Positions 1-6,556 of a stretch of 11,997 bases of DNA are shown piece by piece; position 1 is the stretch's first letter; each line of letters begins with the position of its first letter. The notes below the pieces were generated by a model. That model did no database searches and was not told the DNA's origin. It worked only from the letters and a program-made list of their open reading frames with translations. This DNA comes from Lentimicrobium sp. Lineage in GTDB: Bacteria > Bacteroidota > Bacteroidia > Bacteroidales > Lentimicrobiaceae. The stretch lies in NCBI GenBank assembly GCA_013336205.1, contig JAAXUD010000038.1, positions 1 through 11,997 of the forward strand. The letters run 5' to 3'. Position numbers and translations under genes: made by a program.

Positions 1-69
1 CCCATTATGCCCAGTTTTGGCCTTAGCATGAATTTCTAAAAGAAAAGAACCTGGAGTTTCTCAATTCTT

Positions 70-184
70 ACTTTTTACCCGCCTGAAAAGTGGCGGGCAG
101 GCTTTAGACTTTTCACCTTTCTGCTTAGTTGCCCAAGCAATCAGGCAGGCTTTGAGCCCGCCTCCACTGCGTTGCGTCGGGTAA
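70..184. repeat. Left, interrupted part of the heptamer repeat tract with two GC-rich inserts
   Basis: ACTTTTT-like heptamers appear at 70-76 and 101-121, in the style of the longer array that starts at 185. They are interrupted by two GC-rich pieces, about 77-100 and 122-184. The first can fold: CCCGCC at 78-83 pairs with GGCGGG at 92-97 across an 8-base loop. The second can fold with one mismatch: GGCAGGC at 144-150 against GCCCGCC at 156-162. Positions 1-69 contain nothing I can identify. No terminator-like hairpin with a T-run is evident for dtd, which would be transcribed leftward into this region. Confidence 0.6.
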
Positions 185-300
185 ACTTTGAACTTTTTAC
201 TTTTTACTTTAGACTTATTACTTTGAACTTTGAGCTTTGAACTTTAGACTTTTTACTTTTTACTTTAGACTTTAGACTTTTTACTTTAGACTTTAGACTT
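185..300. repeat. Phased heptamer tandem array ACTTTNN
   Basis: Sixteen consecutive heptamers run without a phase slip, followed by a final ACTT. The unit is ACTTT plus a dinucleotide that is nearly always GA, TT or AG. The exceptions are one ACTTATT unit and one GCTTTGA unit. On the minus strand, the direction in which dtd transcription would exit, the unit reads NNAAAGT. The array ends 8 bases beyond the dtd stop codon. Function is unknown. It may be a dispersed intergenic repeat of the kind common in Bacteroidetes. Confidence 0.85.
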
Positions 301-308
301 AACGCTGG

Positions 309-761
309 TTACTCCCGGTTTCTGGAATCAATCAGAATGGTAACAGGGCCGTCGTTGATAAGTTCAACCTTCATGTCAGCACCAAACCAACCGGTGCGGA
401 TTGTCAATCCGGTTTCAACCCGGAGTTTTTCGATAAAGCTTTCGTATAAGGGAATTGATTTTTCAGGCCTGGCAGCTTTGATATAAGAGGGTCTGTTTCC
501 TTTTTTCGTGCTTGCGTGAAGTGTAAACTGGCTGATAACCAGTATTTCGCCCTGAACATCTATAACCGATAGGTTCATTACACCCTCAACATCAGCAAAA
601 ACCCGAAGCCGGGCAATTTTCCCACAAAGCCAGTCAACATCTTCCGGCGTGTCGGCATCCTCAATACCAAGCAGCACAAGCAAACCAGCCGAAATCAGGT
701 TGACACCAAATTCATGACTGCTGACAGAAGCCTTGCTCACTCTTTGAATAACTACCCTCAT
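309..761 (-). CDS. dtd: D-aminoacyl-tRNA deacylase (DTD)
   Basis: Hydrolyses D-amino acids, and also glycine mischarged on tRNA(Ala), from tRNA in the cytoplasm, keeping D-residues out of translation. The 150 residues match the usual DTD length of about 145-150. The start MRVVIQRV is canonical for the family. Diagnostic motifs are SQFT at residues 77-80, GNRPSY at 88-93, a GxFGADM segment at 124-130, and NDGPVT at 136-141, which carries the Gly-cisPro element that reaches into the partner subunit of the dimer and rejects L-substrates. No residue looks missing. It is the last gene of a minus-strand cluster, 19 bases after rsgA, so it is probably co-transcribed with it. No Shine-Dalgarno sequence is visible before the ATG, which is normal for Bacteroidetes. 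Identification is secure. Confidence 0.96.
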   Translation of the reverse strand: MRVVIQRVSKASVSSHEFGVNLISAGLLVLLGIEDADTPEDVDWLCGKIARLRVFADVEGVMNLSVIDVQGEILVISQFTLHASTKKGNRPSYIKAARPEKSIPLYESFIEKLRVETGLTIRTGWFGADMKVELINDGPVTILIDSRNRE

Positions 762-780
762 AAATTTTCAGAATTGACGC

Positions 781-1722
781 TTAATCCCATTCCGTTTCTT
801 CGAAGTATTCATCATTGATTATGCTAATATAATTTGAGTAGCGTGACTGGCTGAGGAGGCCTTTGGCAAGCGCTGATTTTACAGCACATCCGGGTTCATG
901 CACATGTGTACAATTATTAAACTGGCACTTGTGCATCAGATTGCGCATTTCCGGAAAACGTTCCGGCACTTCCTGCTTGTCAAAATTAACAAGGCCGAAT
1001 TCTTTGATTCCGGGAGTATCAATCACAAAACCGCCATTGGATAGTGGTATCATTTCCGCAAAGGTGGTGGTATGCTTGCCCTTATGGTGATATTCTGATA
1101 TTTCGCCTACTTTACGGATTACTCCGGGTTCAATAACATTGATAAGCGCCGTTTTCCCAACACCTGAATGACCTGCTACCAAACTAACCTTTGCCCTGAG
1201 TAATTCGTTAACCTCTTCAATACCCTGGTTAAACAAGGCAGAAGTTTTAAAACAAGGATAACCAAGTCCTGAATACAGGTCGATCATCTTATTCAGGACA
1301 ATCATTTCTGCTTCAGTATATTGATCGCATTTATTGAATATCAGAAATGCGGGAATATGGTAAGCTTCAGCTGTTACCAGAAAACGGTCAATAAAACCTG
1401 TTGAAGTGCGCGGCCTGGACAAGGTAACCATTACCACAGCCTGGTCAATATTGGCGGCAATAATATGCGACATCGCCGAAAGCCGGGTAGCTTTCCTGAT
1501 AATATAATTAAACCGATCGGCAATTGTGTGAATGAGTCCGATCTTGATGTCCTGTTGAAAAATAAATTCAACCTTATCGCCAACAGCCAGTGGATTGGTT
1601 GATCTGATCCCCTTGATCCTGAAATTTCCCTTTAGTTTACATTCCGTAAGTTTTCCATTATCGGAAAGAACAGTGCACCAGCTTCCGGTTGAACGGATAA
1701 CAACACCCTTGTATGTATCCAT
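781..1722 (-). CDS. rsgA: Ribosome small subunit-dependent GTPase A (RsgA/YjeQ)
   Basis: A circularly permuted GTPase that checks late maturation of the 30S subunit and is activated by binding it. The 313 residues show the expected order: an N-terminal OB-fold (about 1-70), then the permuted G motifs, with G4 NKCD at 130-133, G5 SAL at 161-163, G1 GHSGVGKT at 184-191, a switch threonine run at 218-220 and G3 DTPG at 235-238. The C-terminal zinc-binding domain has Cys266, Cys271, His273 and Cys279. All signature residues are present. It sits one base after the cupin gene and 19 bases before dtd, so the three form a likely operon. The ATG at 1720-1722 fits the family N-terminus. The window also carries rimP, another 30S maturation factor, but about 9 kb away, so this is no evidence of linkage. 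Confidence 0.97.
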   Translation of the reverse strand: MDTYKGVVIRSTGSWCTVLSDNGKLTECKLKGNFRIKGIRSTNPLAVGDKVEFIFQQDIKIGLIHTIADRFNYIIRKATRLSAMSHIIAANIDQAVVMVTLSRPRTSTGFIDRFLVTAEAYHIPAFLIFNKCDQYTEAEMIVLNKMIDLYSGLGYPCFKTSALFNQGIEEVNELLRAKVSLVAGHSGVGKTALINVIEPGVIRKVGEISEYHHKGKHTTTFAEMIPLSNGGFVIDTPGIKEFGLVNFDKQEVPERFPEMRNLMHKCQFNNCTHVHEPGCAVKSALAKGLLSQSRYSNYISIINDEYFEETEWD

Positions 1723-1723
1723 A

Positions 1724-1987
1724 TTATAGAAAATTGTAGTGCTTGCGTACCGGCTGTTTTATATCCCAGGTACAACTCAGTCCGTTTTTAAAAACCACAA
1801 AATCGCCGGGAACCAGGGTATAATTGCCGGTTGCAGTCTCAATAACGACTTCTCCTTCCAGAAAATAGCACCATTCCTCTTCATCATAGGTATATGGAAA
1901 TCGGGAGATTTCTTTTTCCCAAACAGGCCAGTTTCTGATTCCCTTCTGGATTATTTCTTCTTCCGTTATTTTCCGGACTTCTATCAT
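1724..1987 (-). CDS. Small single-domain cupin protein (DUF861/Cupin_3 type)
   Basis: An 87-residue protein that is essentially one cupin beta-barrel. The pattern Trp20..Trp23, then DEEEWCYFLEGEV at about 35-47, then a glycine turn (Thr-Gly-Asn, 53-55), VPGDFVVF at 59-66 and a final Trp-Asp/Val-Arg-Lys segment at about 74-82 matches the DUF861 (Cupin_3) family. That family includes the C-terminal domains of ureidoglycine aminohydrolase-like proteins and many uncharacterised small proteins. The classical cupin metal motif HxH is absent: acidic residues occupy the first motif and no histidine lies in the barrel core, so metal-dependent catalysis is doubtful. It is the first gene of the cluster with rsgA and dtd, separated from rsgA by one base. 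That suggests shared expression, not a known shared function. The substrate or ligand cannot be predicted. Confidence 0.85.
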   Translation of the reverse strand: MIEVRKITEEEIIQKGIRNWPVWEKEISRFPYTYDEEEWCYFLEGEVVIETATGNYTLVPGDFVVFKNGLSCTWDIKQPVRKHYNFL

Positions 1988-2040
1988 AGCACTGACTAAA
2001 AATTAAAATTAAATTAACTCAGACGAGTGGGTAAAATTAC

Positions 2041-2075
2041 TAAATATTCATATATTTGTTAAAGACAAATATTTA
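2041..2075. promoter_or_regulatory. AT-rich inverted repeats in a divergent promoter region
   Basis: Two overlapping perfect 8-bp inverted repeats lie between the divergent cupin and PrsW-like genes. One pairs ATATTTGT at 2052-2059 with ACAAATAT at 2065-2072. The other pairs TAAATATT at 2041-2048 with AATATTTA at 2068-2075. The plus strand holds a perfect -7 type box, TATATTTG, at 2051-2058. The minus strand holds AATATTTG, one base off consensus, at 2073-2066. No good -33 TTTG box at the usual 19-21 base spacing was found for either. A promoter/operator role is inference. Confidence 0.4.
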
Positions 2076-2169
2076 TTAGGATTTAACGGCATTCTGGCAA
2101 AAGGAGCATTTCTGCTTTTTGAAAGTTTCCTCTGAAACTCATTATTTCTCATTGTTTAAAATTACATCT

Positions 2170-2832
2170 ATGGAAAACCTTATTGGAATACTTGTATCCC
2201 CTTTGATATTTCTGGCATATTTCTTTTACATGAAATTTCGCTTTCCTGAAGATAACAACGACTTATTAATCAAATCATTTACCTGGGGCTGTTTGATGGC
2301 AGTTCCTGTTATTCTTGCCGATCAGGCTGCGCATTACCTGCTGATTGACGGCGCCCGCAGTATCAGGCGCATGATTACATACTCTTTTGTTGTAGTAGCA
2401 TTCACCAGCGAAGTCAGCAAATTTCTTCCACTCAGGCTTTCATTGGTTAAAAGGAACAGGTTTGCAAATCCGGTTGAAGGGATAAAATATTCGGTAATTG
2501 TAGCCCTTGGCCTTTCAGCAGTTTATGCGGTTTATTACGCGTTTTTTTCAGCCAGAAGCGGAGCCGACCCCGCTTATTTCCTGTCAATCGGACCAATGAA
2601 TGCTATATTTGGGGTTATCATGGGATTCTTTATCGGGTTGGGAAAGTTGAGAAGGAACCTTTTTATTGATTCAATGACCGGACTGGGAGCCACTGTTCTT
2701 TTTCATGGAATTTATCGTTTCATAATATTAACAGGCGACATCACCCTTTTCTGGATGTATGTTTTAGGCGCAGTTTTCGTGGCCTCCATTTTAATTTTTA
2801 AAAGCACACGGGTTACCGCCGATTCATATTAA
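2170..2832 (+). CDS. PrsW-like multipass membrane protein, probably catalytically degenerate
   Basis: A 220-residue protein with about six to seven hydrophobic segments. Its layout follows the PrsW intramembrane protease family, but key positions differ. SEVSK at 80-84 stands where EExxK is expected. The segment at 111-123 aligns with the family's GLGFAxxEN stretch but has Tyr-Ala in place of Glu-Asn. PMNA at 142-145 has Asn where a His is usual. HGIYRF at 179-184 keeps the His but has Arg where Asp is usual. It may therefore be a non-proteolytic relative with a binding or regulatory role. The frame stays open upstream to a TTG at 2119, but the ATG at 2170 begins directly before the first membrane segment and is preferred. 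It converges on dprA and overlaps it by 9 bases. Family assignment is by motif memory and moderately sure. Confidence 0.6.
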   Translation: MENLIGILVSPLIFLAYFFYMKFRFPEDNNDLLIKSFTWGCLMAVPVILADQAAHYLLIDGARSIRRMITYSFVVVAFTSEVSKFLPLRLSLVKRNRFANPVEGIKYSVIVALGLSAVYAVYYAFFSARSGADPAYFLSIGPMNAIFGVIMGFFIGLGKLRRNLFIDSMTGLGATVLFHGIYRFIILTGDITLFWMYVLGAVFVASILIFKSTRVTADSY

Positions 2833-3939
2833 CCTGTAAATCTTTCCCGGCAAACACCTGACTATGCCTTCAAACTCAAGACTAAGCAGGGCTGAGGCTA
2901 CTTTGCTTGTCTGAAGGCCGGAAGTCAGGCAGATTTTATCGAGGCTGCAATCGCCGAATTCCTTTAAAATTGCGATGGCCGTTTCCTGGTCGGGTTCCAG
3001 GTTTATAAACAAACTTCGCTGCACAGGAACATTATTCGTTTTTTTCTTATCCCATCCCATAATGTAACAAATATCGGCCGCCGATTGAACCAACGCTGCC
3101 CGGTTGGTTTTAATCAGGTGATTACAGCCTTCTGAAACCGGATCTCCGATTCTGCCGGGCACCGCAAAAACATCCCGGTTGTAAGAATTAGAAATATCGG
3201 CGGTAATCAGCGCTCCGCCCTTGCTTCCTGCTTCTATTACCACCGTTGCGTCCGCCAATCCTGCAATCACCCTGTTCCTTTTGGGAAAATTCTCCCTGTC
3301 GGGATTGGTTTCGCTGATGAATTCAGTCACCAGACCTCCCTGCCCTATCATGCGCTGGGCCAGGGCTTTGTTCAAAGGAGGGTAAACCCTGTCGAGACCA
3401 TGAGCAAGCACACCGGTAGTCTGCAAGCCTTCATCAAGCGCCGCCTTATGGGCACAGGTATCGATGCCATAAGCCAGGCCGCTTACAACCAGTACGTCCT
3501 GCTCAACAAGACCATTCACCAGTTTCCGGCAGATTTCCTTTCCATATTCGGTGGCGCGGCGGGTGCCAACAATACTAACAATCTTTGCCTTGTTGAGATC
3601 GGCATTGCCTAATGTATAAATTAACACAGGACTATCTGAACATTGTTTGAGCCTTTCCGGATACCCGGGATCCGCATAAAACAAAGTGCTGATGTTATAT
3701 TTTCTGACAAATTCAATTTCTCTGGCTGCACGCTCAAGCACATTCCGATTGCTTATAATCAGATCGACAGTGGCATCGCCCATACCTGGAATCCTGAGCA
3801 GATGGCTGCGTTTCTCAACAAAAACAGCTTCCGGGCTTCCGGTGAAGGAAATCAGTTTTCGGGCATTTATATCGCCAATGCCCGGGAGCAGAGTCATGGC
3901 GATCTGGTAAAGAAGTGTCCTATCGTCGGTCAATAACAT
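2824..3939 (-). CDS. dprA: DNA-processing protein DprA (Smf)
   Basis: Binds incoming single-stranded DNA and loads RecA during natural transformation. It is widely conserved even where competence is unproven. The 371 residues begin MLLTDDR. N-terminal helix-hairpin-helix elements are LLPGIGD (17-23) and IPGMGD (50-55). The Rossmann-like core shows SIVGTRRATEYG (122-133), SGLAYGID plus a nearby Ala-His (153-164), FPKRNRVIAGLA (218-229) and EAGSKGGALITA (236-247). A winged-helix DprA C-terminal domain spans about 320-371. The frame could start 31 codons earlier at a TTG (4030-4032), but that extension is poor in family-like residues and the ATG at 3937-3939 gives the normal Bacteroidetes length. 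It is transcribed alone on the minus strand, divergent from the glycosyltransferase, and its stop lies inside the 3' end of the convergent PrsW-like gene. Confidence 0.95.
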   Translation of the reverse strand: MLLTDDRTLLYQIAMTLLPGIGDINARKLISFTGSPEAVFVEKRSHLLRIPGMGDATVDLIISNRNVLERAAREIEFVRKYNISTLFYADPGYPERLKQCSDSPVLIYTLGNADLNKAKIVSIVGTRRATEYGKEICRKLVNGLVEQDVLVVSGLAYGIDTCAHKAALDEGLQTTGVLAHGLDRVYPPLNKALAQRMIGQGGLVTEFISETNPDRENFPKRNRVIAGLADATVVIEAGSKGGALITADISNSYNRDVFAVPGRIGDPVSEGCNHLIKTNRAALVQSAADICYIMGWDKKKTNNVPVQRSLFINLEPDQETAIAILKEFGDCSLDKICLTSGLQTSKVASALLSLEFEGIVRCLPGKIYRLI

Positions 3940-4097
3940 ATTGCGCTTATCTGACTCAGGTTGAGATTGAAATAAATTATAAAGTTGCAGAACTTGCCTC
4001 AGGAGGGGTTCAACACTAATTTTAACCTTCAATGGCTCATTATAGAAAGTTATTCTCTTTCAGCTATAATCATTTTTTAAGGTACTAATTTATGAAC

Positions 4098-4121
4098 TTT
4101 TTGTTAATTTTTTAACAAAAA
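4098..4121. promoter_or_regulatory. Perfect 10-bp palindrome in the dprA/glycosyltransferase divergent region
   Basis: TTTTTGTTAA at 4098-4107 is the exact reverse complement of TTAACAAAAA at 4112-4121, with a TTTT spacer. It lies between two divergent genes, so a terminator role is unlikely. It ends 23 bases upstream of the -7 box at 4145, a position suited to an operator or activator site. The core GTTAA-N4-TTAAC resembles a dimeric regulator site. No regulator can be named. Confidence 0.45.
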
Positions 4122-4144
4122 CCAATGCATGTAATAGGTCTGGG

Positions 4145-4152
4145 TATCTTTG
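4145..4152 (+). promoter_or_regulatory. Bacteroidetes-type -7 box for the glycosyltransferase gene
   Basis: TATCTTTG matches the TAnnTTTG consensus exactly and ends 12 bases before the ATG at 4165. That would give a leader of only a few bases. No TTTG -33 box is visible at 19-21 bases upstream, so the call rests on the -7 element and its position. Confidence 0.55.
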
Positions 4153-4164
4153 TAAAAAAAACTT

Positions 4165-5271
4165 ATGCATCCTTCCGCAAAGCCCAGGATTTTGATTTGC
4201 CCGCTCGACTGGGGCCTGGGTCATGCGACCAGGTGCATTCCGCTTATCCGGGCACTCAAGGCTGCCGGAGCAGAAGTGGTGATTGCGGCTGATGGGCCAC
4301 AGTTAATCCTGCTCCAAAATGAATTCCCCGATTGTGAATGGATTGAATTTCCAGGTTACAATATAAAGTACAGTAAGAAAGGGAATGTTGGTCTGAAATT
4401 AATTTTTACAACCCCAGCGCTTCTTCTTAGAATTATATCAGAACACTTCAGACTTAAATCCCTTATAAAAGAATACAGGATTGATGCGGTCGTGTCTGAT
4501 AACAGGTATGGGTTGTGGAATAAAAAGGTACGCACAGTTTTTATTACGCATCAGTTTAACATAATCGCACCTTCCAATCTCGGGTTTACTGAGCCATTTC
4601 TCCGTTATGCCACCCGGTTTTTTGCCCGGAAATATGACGAAAGCTGGATTCCGGACCTTGAAGGAGAACATAATCTGTCAGGTAAGCTTTCTCACGGCTT
4701 CTCACTTCCTGCAAATAGCAGTTACATTGGACTTTTAAGCCGTTTCGACTTTCGGGCAAAAGTATTACCCGGAAAACAATACGATGTTGTTGCCATTGTT
4801 TCAGGTCCCGAACCACAAAGAAGTATTTTTGAAGACATTCTGCTGAAACAACTTCCTCTTGAAGGAAAAAAATGCCTGATTATCAGAGGAATTCCGGGCA
4901 ATACAAGCATCACCAGCCTGCGGAGTAATCTTGACAAAGCAGATCACCTCAGCAGCGGGCAAATGCAAAGTATCCTTTCCGGAAAGCCAGTTGTAATCAG
5001 CCGTCCGGGCTATTCTACCCTTATGGATATTGCGTTTACGCACAACAAGGCTGTACTTGTACCAACACCCGGTCAAACAGAGCAGGAATACCTCTCTAAG
5101 CATTTAGTAGAAAAGAGAATTTACTATAGTTGCAAACAGGAAAATGCCGACCTCGAAAAAGCATTTGAAGCGCTTGTCCATTATAAGCCGGAGCTTCCTT
5201 TTCCGGTTTTTCCAATGTATTCCGAAAAAATTACTCAGTTTTTGAGTATACTTGAAAAACCTGAATACTAA
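4165..5271 (+). CDS. GT-B fold glycosyltransferase, MurG/GT28-like
   Basis: A 368-residue cytoplasmic or membrane-associated glycosyltransferase without a signal peptide. The N-terminal Rossmann half carries the WGLGHATRC segment (16-24), the glycine-rich acceptor-side loop typical of MurG-like GT-B enzymes. The C-terminal half has RPGYSTLMDIA (280-290) followed by PTPGQTEQEYL (300-310). This is the GT28 C-terminal pattern that binds the nucleotide-sugar donor: a small-residue loop and Glu, then a Pro-Gly-Gln-x-Glu-Gln segment. It is not MurG itself, because the sequence and cell-wall context differ. Proteins of this kind in Bacteroidetes are usually annotated only as glycosyltransferase. Donor and acceptor are unknown. 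The ATG at 4165 lies 12 bases after a TAnnTTTG box. lgt follows after 61 bases but has its own box, so co-transcription is possible, not certain. Confidence 0.85.
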   Translation: MHPSAKPRILICPLDWGLGHATRCIPLIRALKAAGAEVVIAADGPQLILLQNEFPDCEWIEFPGYNIKYSKKGNVGLKLIFTTPALLLRIISEHFRLKSLIKEYRIDAVVSDNRYGLWNKKVRTVFITHQFNIIAPSNLGFTEPFLRYATRFFARKYDESWIPDLEGEHNLSGKLSHGFSLPANSSYIGLLSRFDFRAKVLPGKQYDVVAIVSGPEPQRSIFEDILLKQLPLEGKKCLIIRGIPGNTSITSLRSNLDKADHLSSGQMQSILSGKPVVISRPGYSTLMDIAFTHNKAVLVPTPGQTEQEYLSKHLVEKRIYYSCKQENADLEKAFEALVHYKPELPFPVFPMYSEKITQFLSILEKPEY

Positions 5272-5304
5272 TTCTGTAAAAATGCAAAATCCATCCAAAA
5301 TCAC

Positions 5305-5312
5305 TACTTTTG
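5305..5312 (+). promoter_or_regulatory. Bacteroidetes-type -7 box upstream of lgt
   Basis: TACTTTTG fits TAnnTTTG exactly and ends 20 bases before the lgt ATG, predicting a leader of about 15 bases. A matching -33 TTTG is not evident in the 61-base gap after the glycosyltransferase gene. Confidence 0.5.
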
Positions 5313-5332
5313 TCAGGTAAACCTCAATAAAT

Positions 5333-6148
5333 ATGATTCTTCAGCAAATAACCTGGGATGTCAGTCCCTTGATTTTCAAGTTGGGCGGCCTTCAGATCAG
5401 ATGGTACGGACTATTTTTCGCACTAGCCTTTTATATTGGATACCTTGTACTTGAGAAACAGGTTTTCAAGCGTGAAGGGATAAAGGTTGACCTGCTTGAT
5501 AAACTGGCTACCTATGTTGTTCTCGGAACTGTTATCGGAGCCCGCCTGGGCCATGTTTTCTTTTATGAGCCTGCATCTTATCTAAAAGATCCACTAAGTA
5601 TCCTTAAAATATGGGAAGGTGGTCTGGCCAGTCATGGTGCTGCAATCGGCATTTTACTGGCACTCATGATATTTGTCAGGCAATCTGGCAAAAGCTATTT
5701 GTGGACTTTAGACAGGGTCGTGATTGTGGTTGCACTTGGCGGAGCCTTTATCAGGATGGGAAACCTTATGAACAGTGAGATATACGGACATTTCACCTCA
5801 CTCCCCTGGGGATTTATTTTTGTGCGTGATGGAGAAACCGAGCCACGACATCCGACTCAGATCTATGAAGCCTTAAGTTACCTCATTTTGTTCTTTGCTT
5901 TGCTAAACTATTACCGCAAGAATTATAAAACAATGGCGGAGGGCTTTATATTCGGAGTGTTTATGATTGTTCTGTTCGGCGTAAGGTTCCTTATTGAATT
6001 TGTAAAGAATCCACAGGTTGAATTTGAGCAAACCATGGCGCTGAATATGGGACAATGGCTGAGTATTCCATTTATTATTGCGGGTGTTGCACTGTTGATT
6101 TTCGCTAAAAGAAAGAAAGCAAAAATTAAATTGCCTGTAACAAAATAG
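5333..6148 (+). CDS. lgt: Prolipoprotein diacylglyceryl transferase Lgt
   Basis: Transfers diacylglycerol from phosphatidylglycerol to the lipobox cysteine of prolipoproteins in the cytoplasmic membrane, the first step of lipoprotein maturation. The 271 residues form about seven membrane segments, close to the family length. The Lgt signature RMGNLMNSEIYG lies at 141-152. Other conserved elements are WYG (24-26), GARLGHVFFYEP (69-80), EGGLASHG (95-102), RHPTQIYEA (172-180) and RFLIEFVKNPQ (218-228). His101, Arg141 and Arg218 correspond to the E. coli His103, Arg143 and Arg239 positions important for activity. The C-terminus is a lysine-rich cytoplasmic tail. The start ATG has no Shine-Dalgarno sequence but follows a TAnnTTTG box. 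No terminator is visible directly after the gene; the 20-bp repeat array begins about 50 bases downstream. Confidence 0.97.
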   Translation: MILQQITWDVSPLIFKLGGLQIRWYGLFFALAFYIGYLVLEKQVFKREGIKVDLLDKLATYVVLGTVIGARLGHVFFYEPASYLKDPLSILKIWEGGLASHGAAIGILLALMIFVRQSGKSYLWTLDRVVIVVALGGAFIRMGNLMNSEIYGHFTSLPWGFIFVRDGETEPRHPTQIYEALSYLILFFALLNYYRKNYKTMAEGFIFGVFMIVLFGVRFLIEFVKNPQVEFEQTMALNMGQWLSIPFIIAGVALLIFAKRKKAKIKLPVTK

Positions 6149-6197
6149 AAACCTTTTCATTCATACAAAATCCGCAGGGACACGACATGTAGCCGGA

Positions 6198-6220
6198 TGG
6201 TCTCGACTCCGCTCGACCAC
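6198..6220 (+). repeat. Left inverted arm flanking the 20-bp array
   Basis: This 23-base sequence, beginning TGGTCTCGACTCC, matches the reverse complement of 6557-6579 at about 18 of 23 positions. It shares its last 15 bases with the tandem unit, so it merges into the array. Short sequences of this type (GTCGAG-GAAGTCGA-like on the other strand) recur as dispersed intergenic repeats in Bacteroidetes, from general knowledge. Confidence 0.55.
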
Positions 6221-6540
6221 CGGTTACTCCGCTCGACCACCGGTTACTCCGCTCGACCACTGGTTGCTCTGCTCGACCACCGGTTACTCCGCTCGGCCAC
6301 CGGTTACTCCGCTCGACCATCGGTTACTCCGCTCGACCACCGGTTACTCCGCTCGACCACTGGTTGCTCTGCTTGACCACAGGTTACTCCGCTCGACCAC
6401 TGGTTGCTCTGCTTGACCACCGGTTACTCCGCTCGGCCACCGGTTACTCCGTTGGGCAACCGGCTACTCCGCTCGACCATCGGTTATTCCCCTCGAAAAC
6501 CGGCTACTCCGCTCAAACACCAGCTACTCAGCTCTATTTC
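6201..6540. repeat. 20-bp tandem repeat array (minisatellite), 17 units
   Basis: Units start every 20 bases from 6201 to 6521 with no phase slip. The commonest unit is cggttactccgctcgaccac. A variant beginning TGGTTGCTCTGCT recurs at 6261, 6361 and 6401. A CTCGGCCAC ending recurs at 6281 and 6421, so the blocks at 6261-6300 and 6401-6440 look like copies of each other. Units from about 6441 onward are progressively degenerate, and the last is barely recognisable. Most unit junctions contain the palindrome ACCGGT. No spacers exist, so it is not CRISPR. Because 20 is not a multiple of 3 and several frames are open at once, it is not read as coding. It occupies the gap between the convergent lgt and DUF2723 genes. 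Confidence 0.93.
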
Positions 6541-6556
6541 CAACGATGATCGAGTG

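Noticed and set aside
306..317. Similarity of TGGTTACTCCCGG at the dtd 3' end to the 20-bp repeat unit
   Set aside because: The match is short and the bases encode the normal C-terminus of DTD, so chance is the simplest explanation.
1739..1999. Plus-strand open frame antisense to the cupin gene
   Set aside because: It mirrors the clearly family-like cupin frame on the minus strand and shows no domain of its own.
2119..2169. Earlier TTG start for the PrsW-like gene
   Set aside because: It adds 17 polar residues before the first membrane segment. The ATG at 2170 gives a more natural start.
3940..4032. N-terminal extension of dprA from a TTG start
   Set aside because: The extra 31 residues do not resemble the family, while the ATG at 3937-3939 starts a typical MLLTDDR N-terminus.
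6201..6540. CRISPR array
   Set aside because: The 20-bp units are directly adjacent with no unique spacers, and no cas genes are present.
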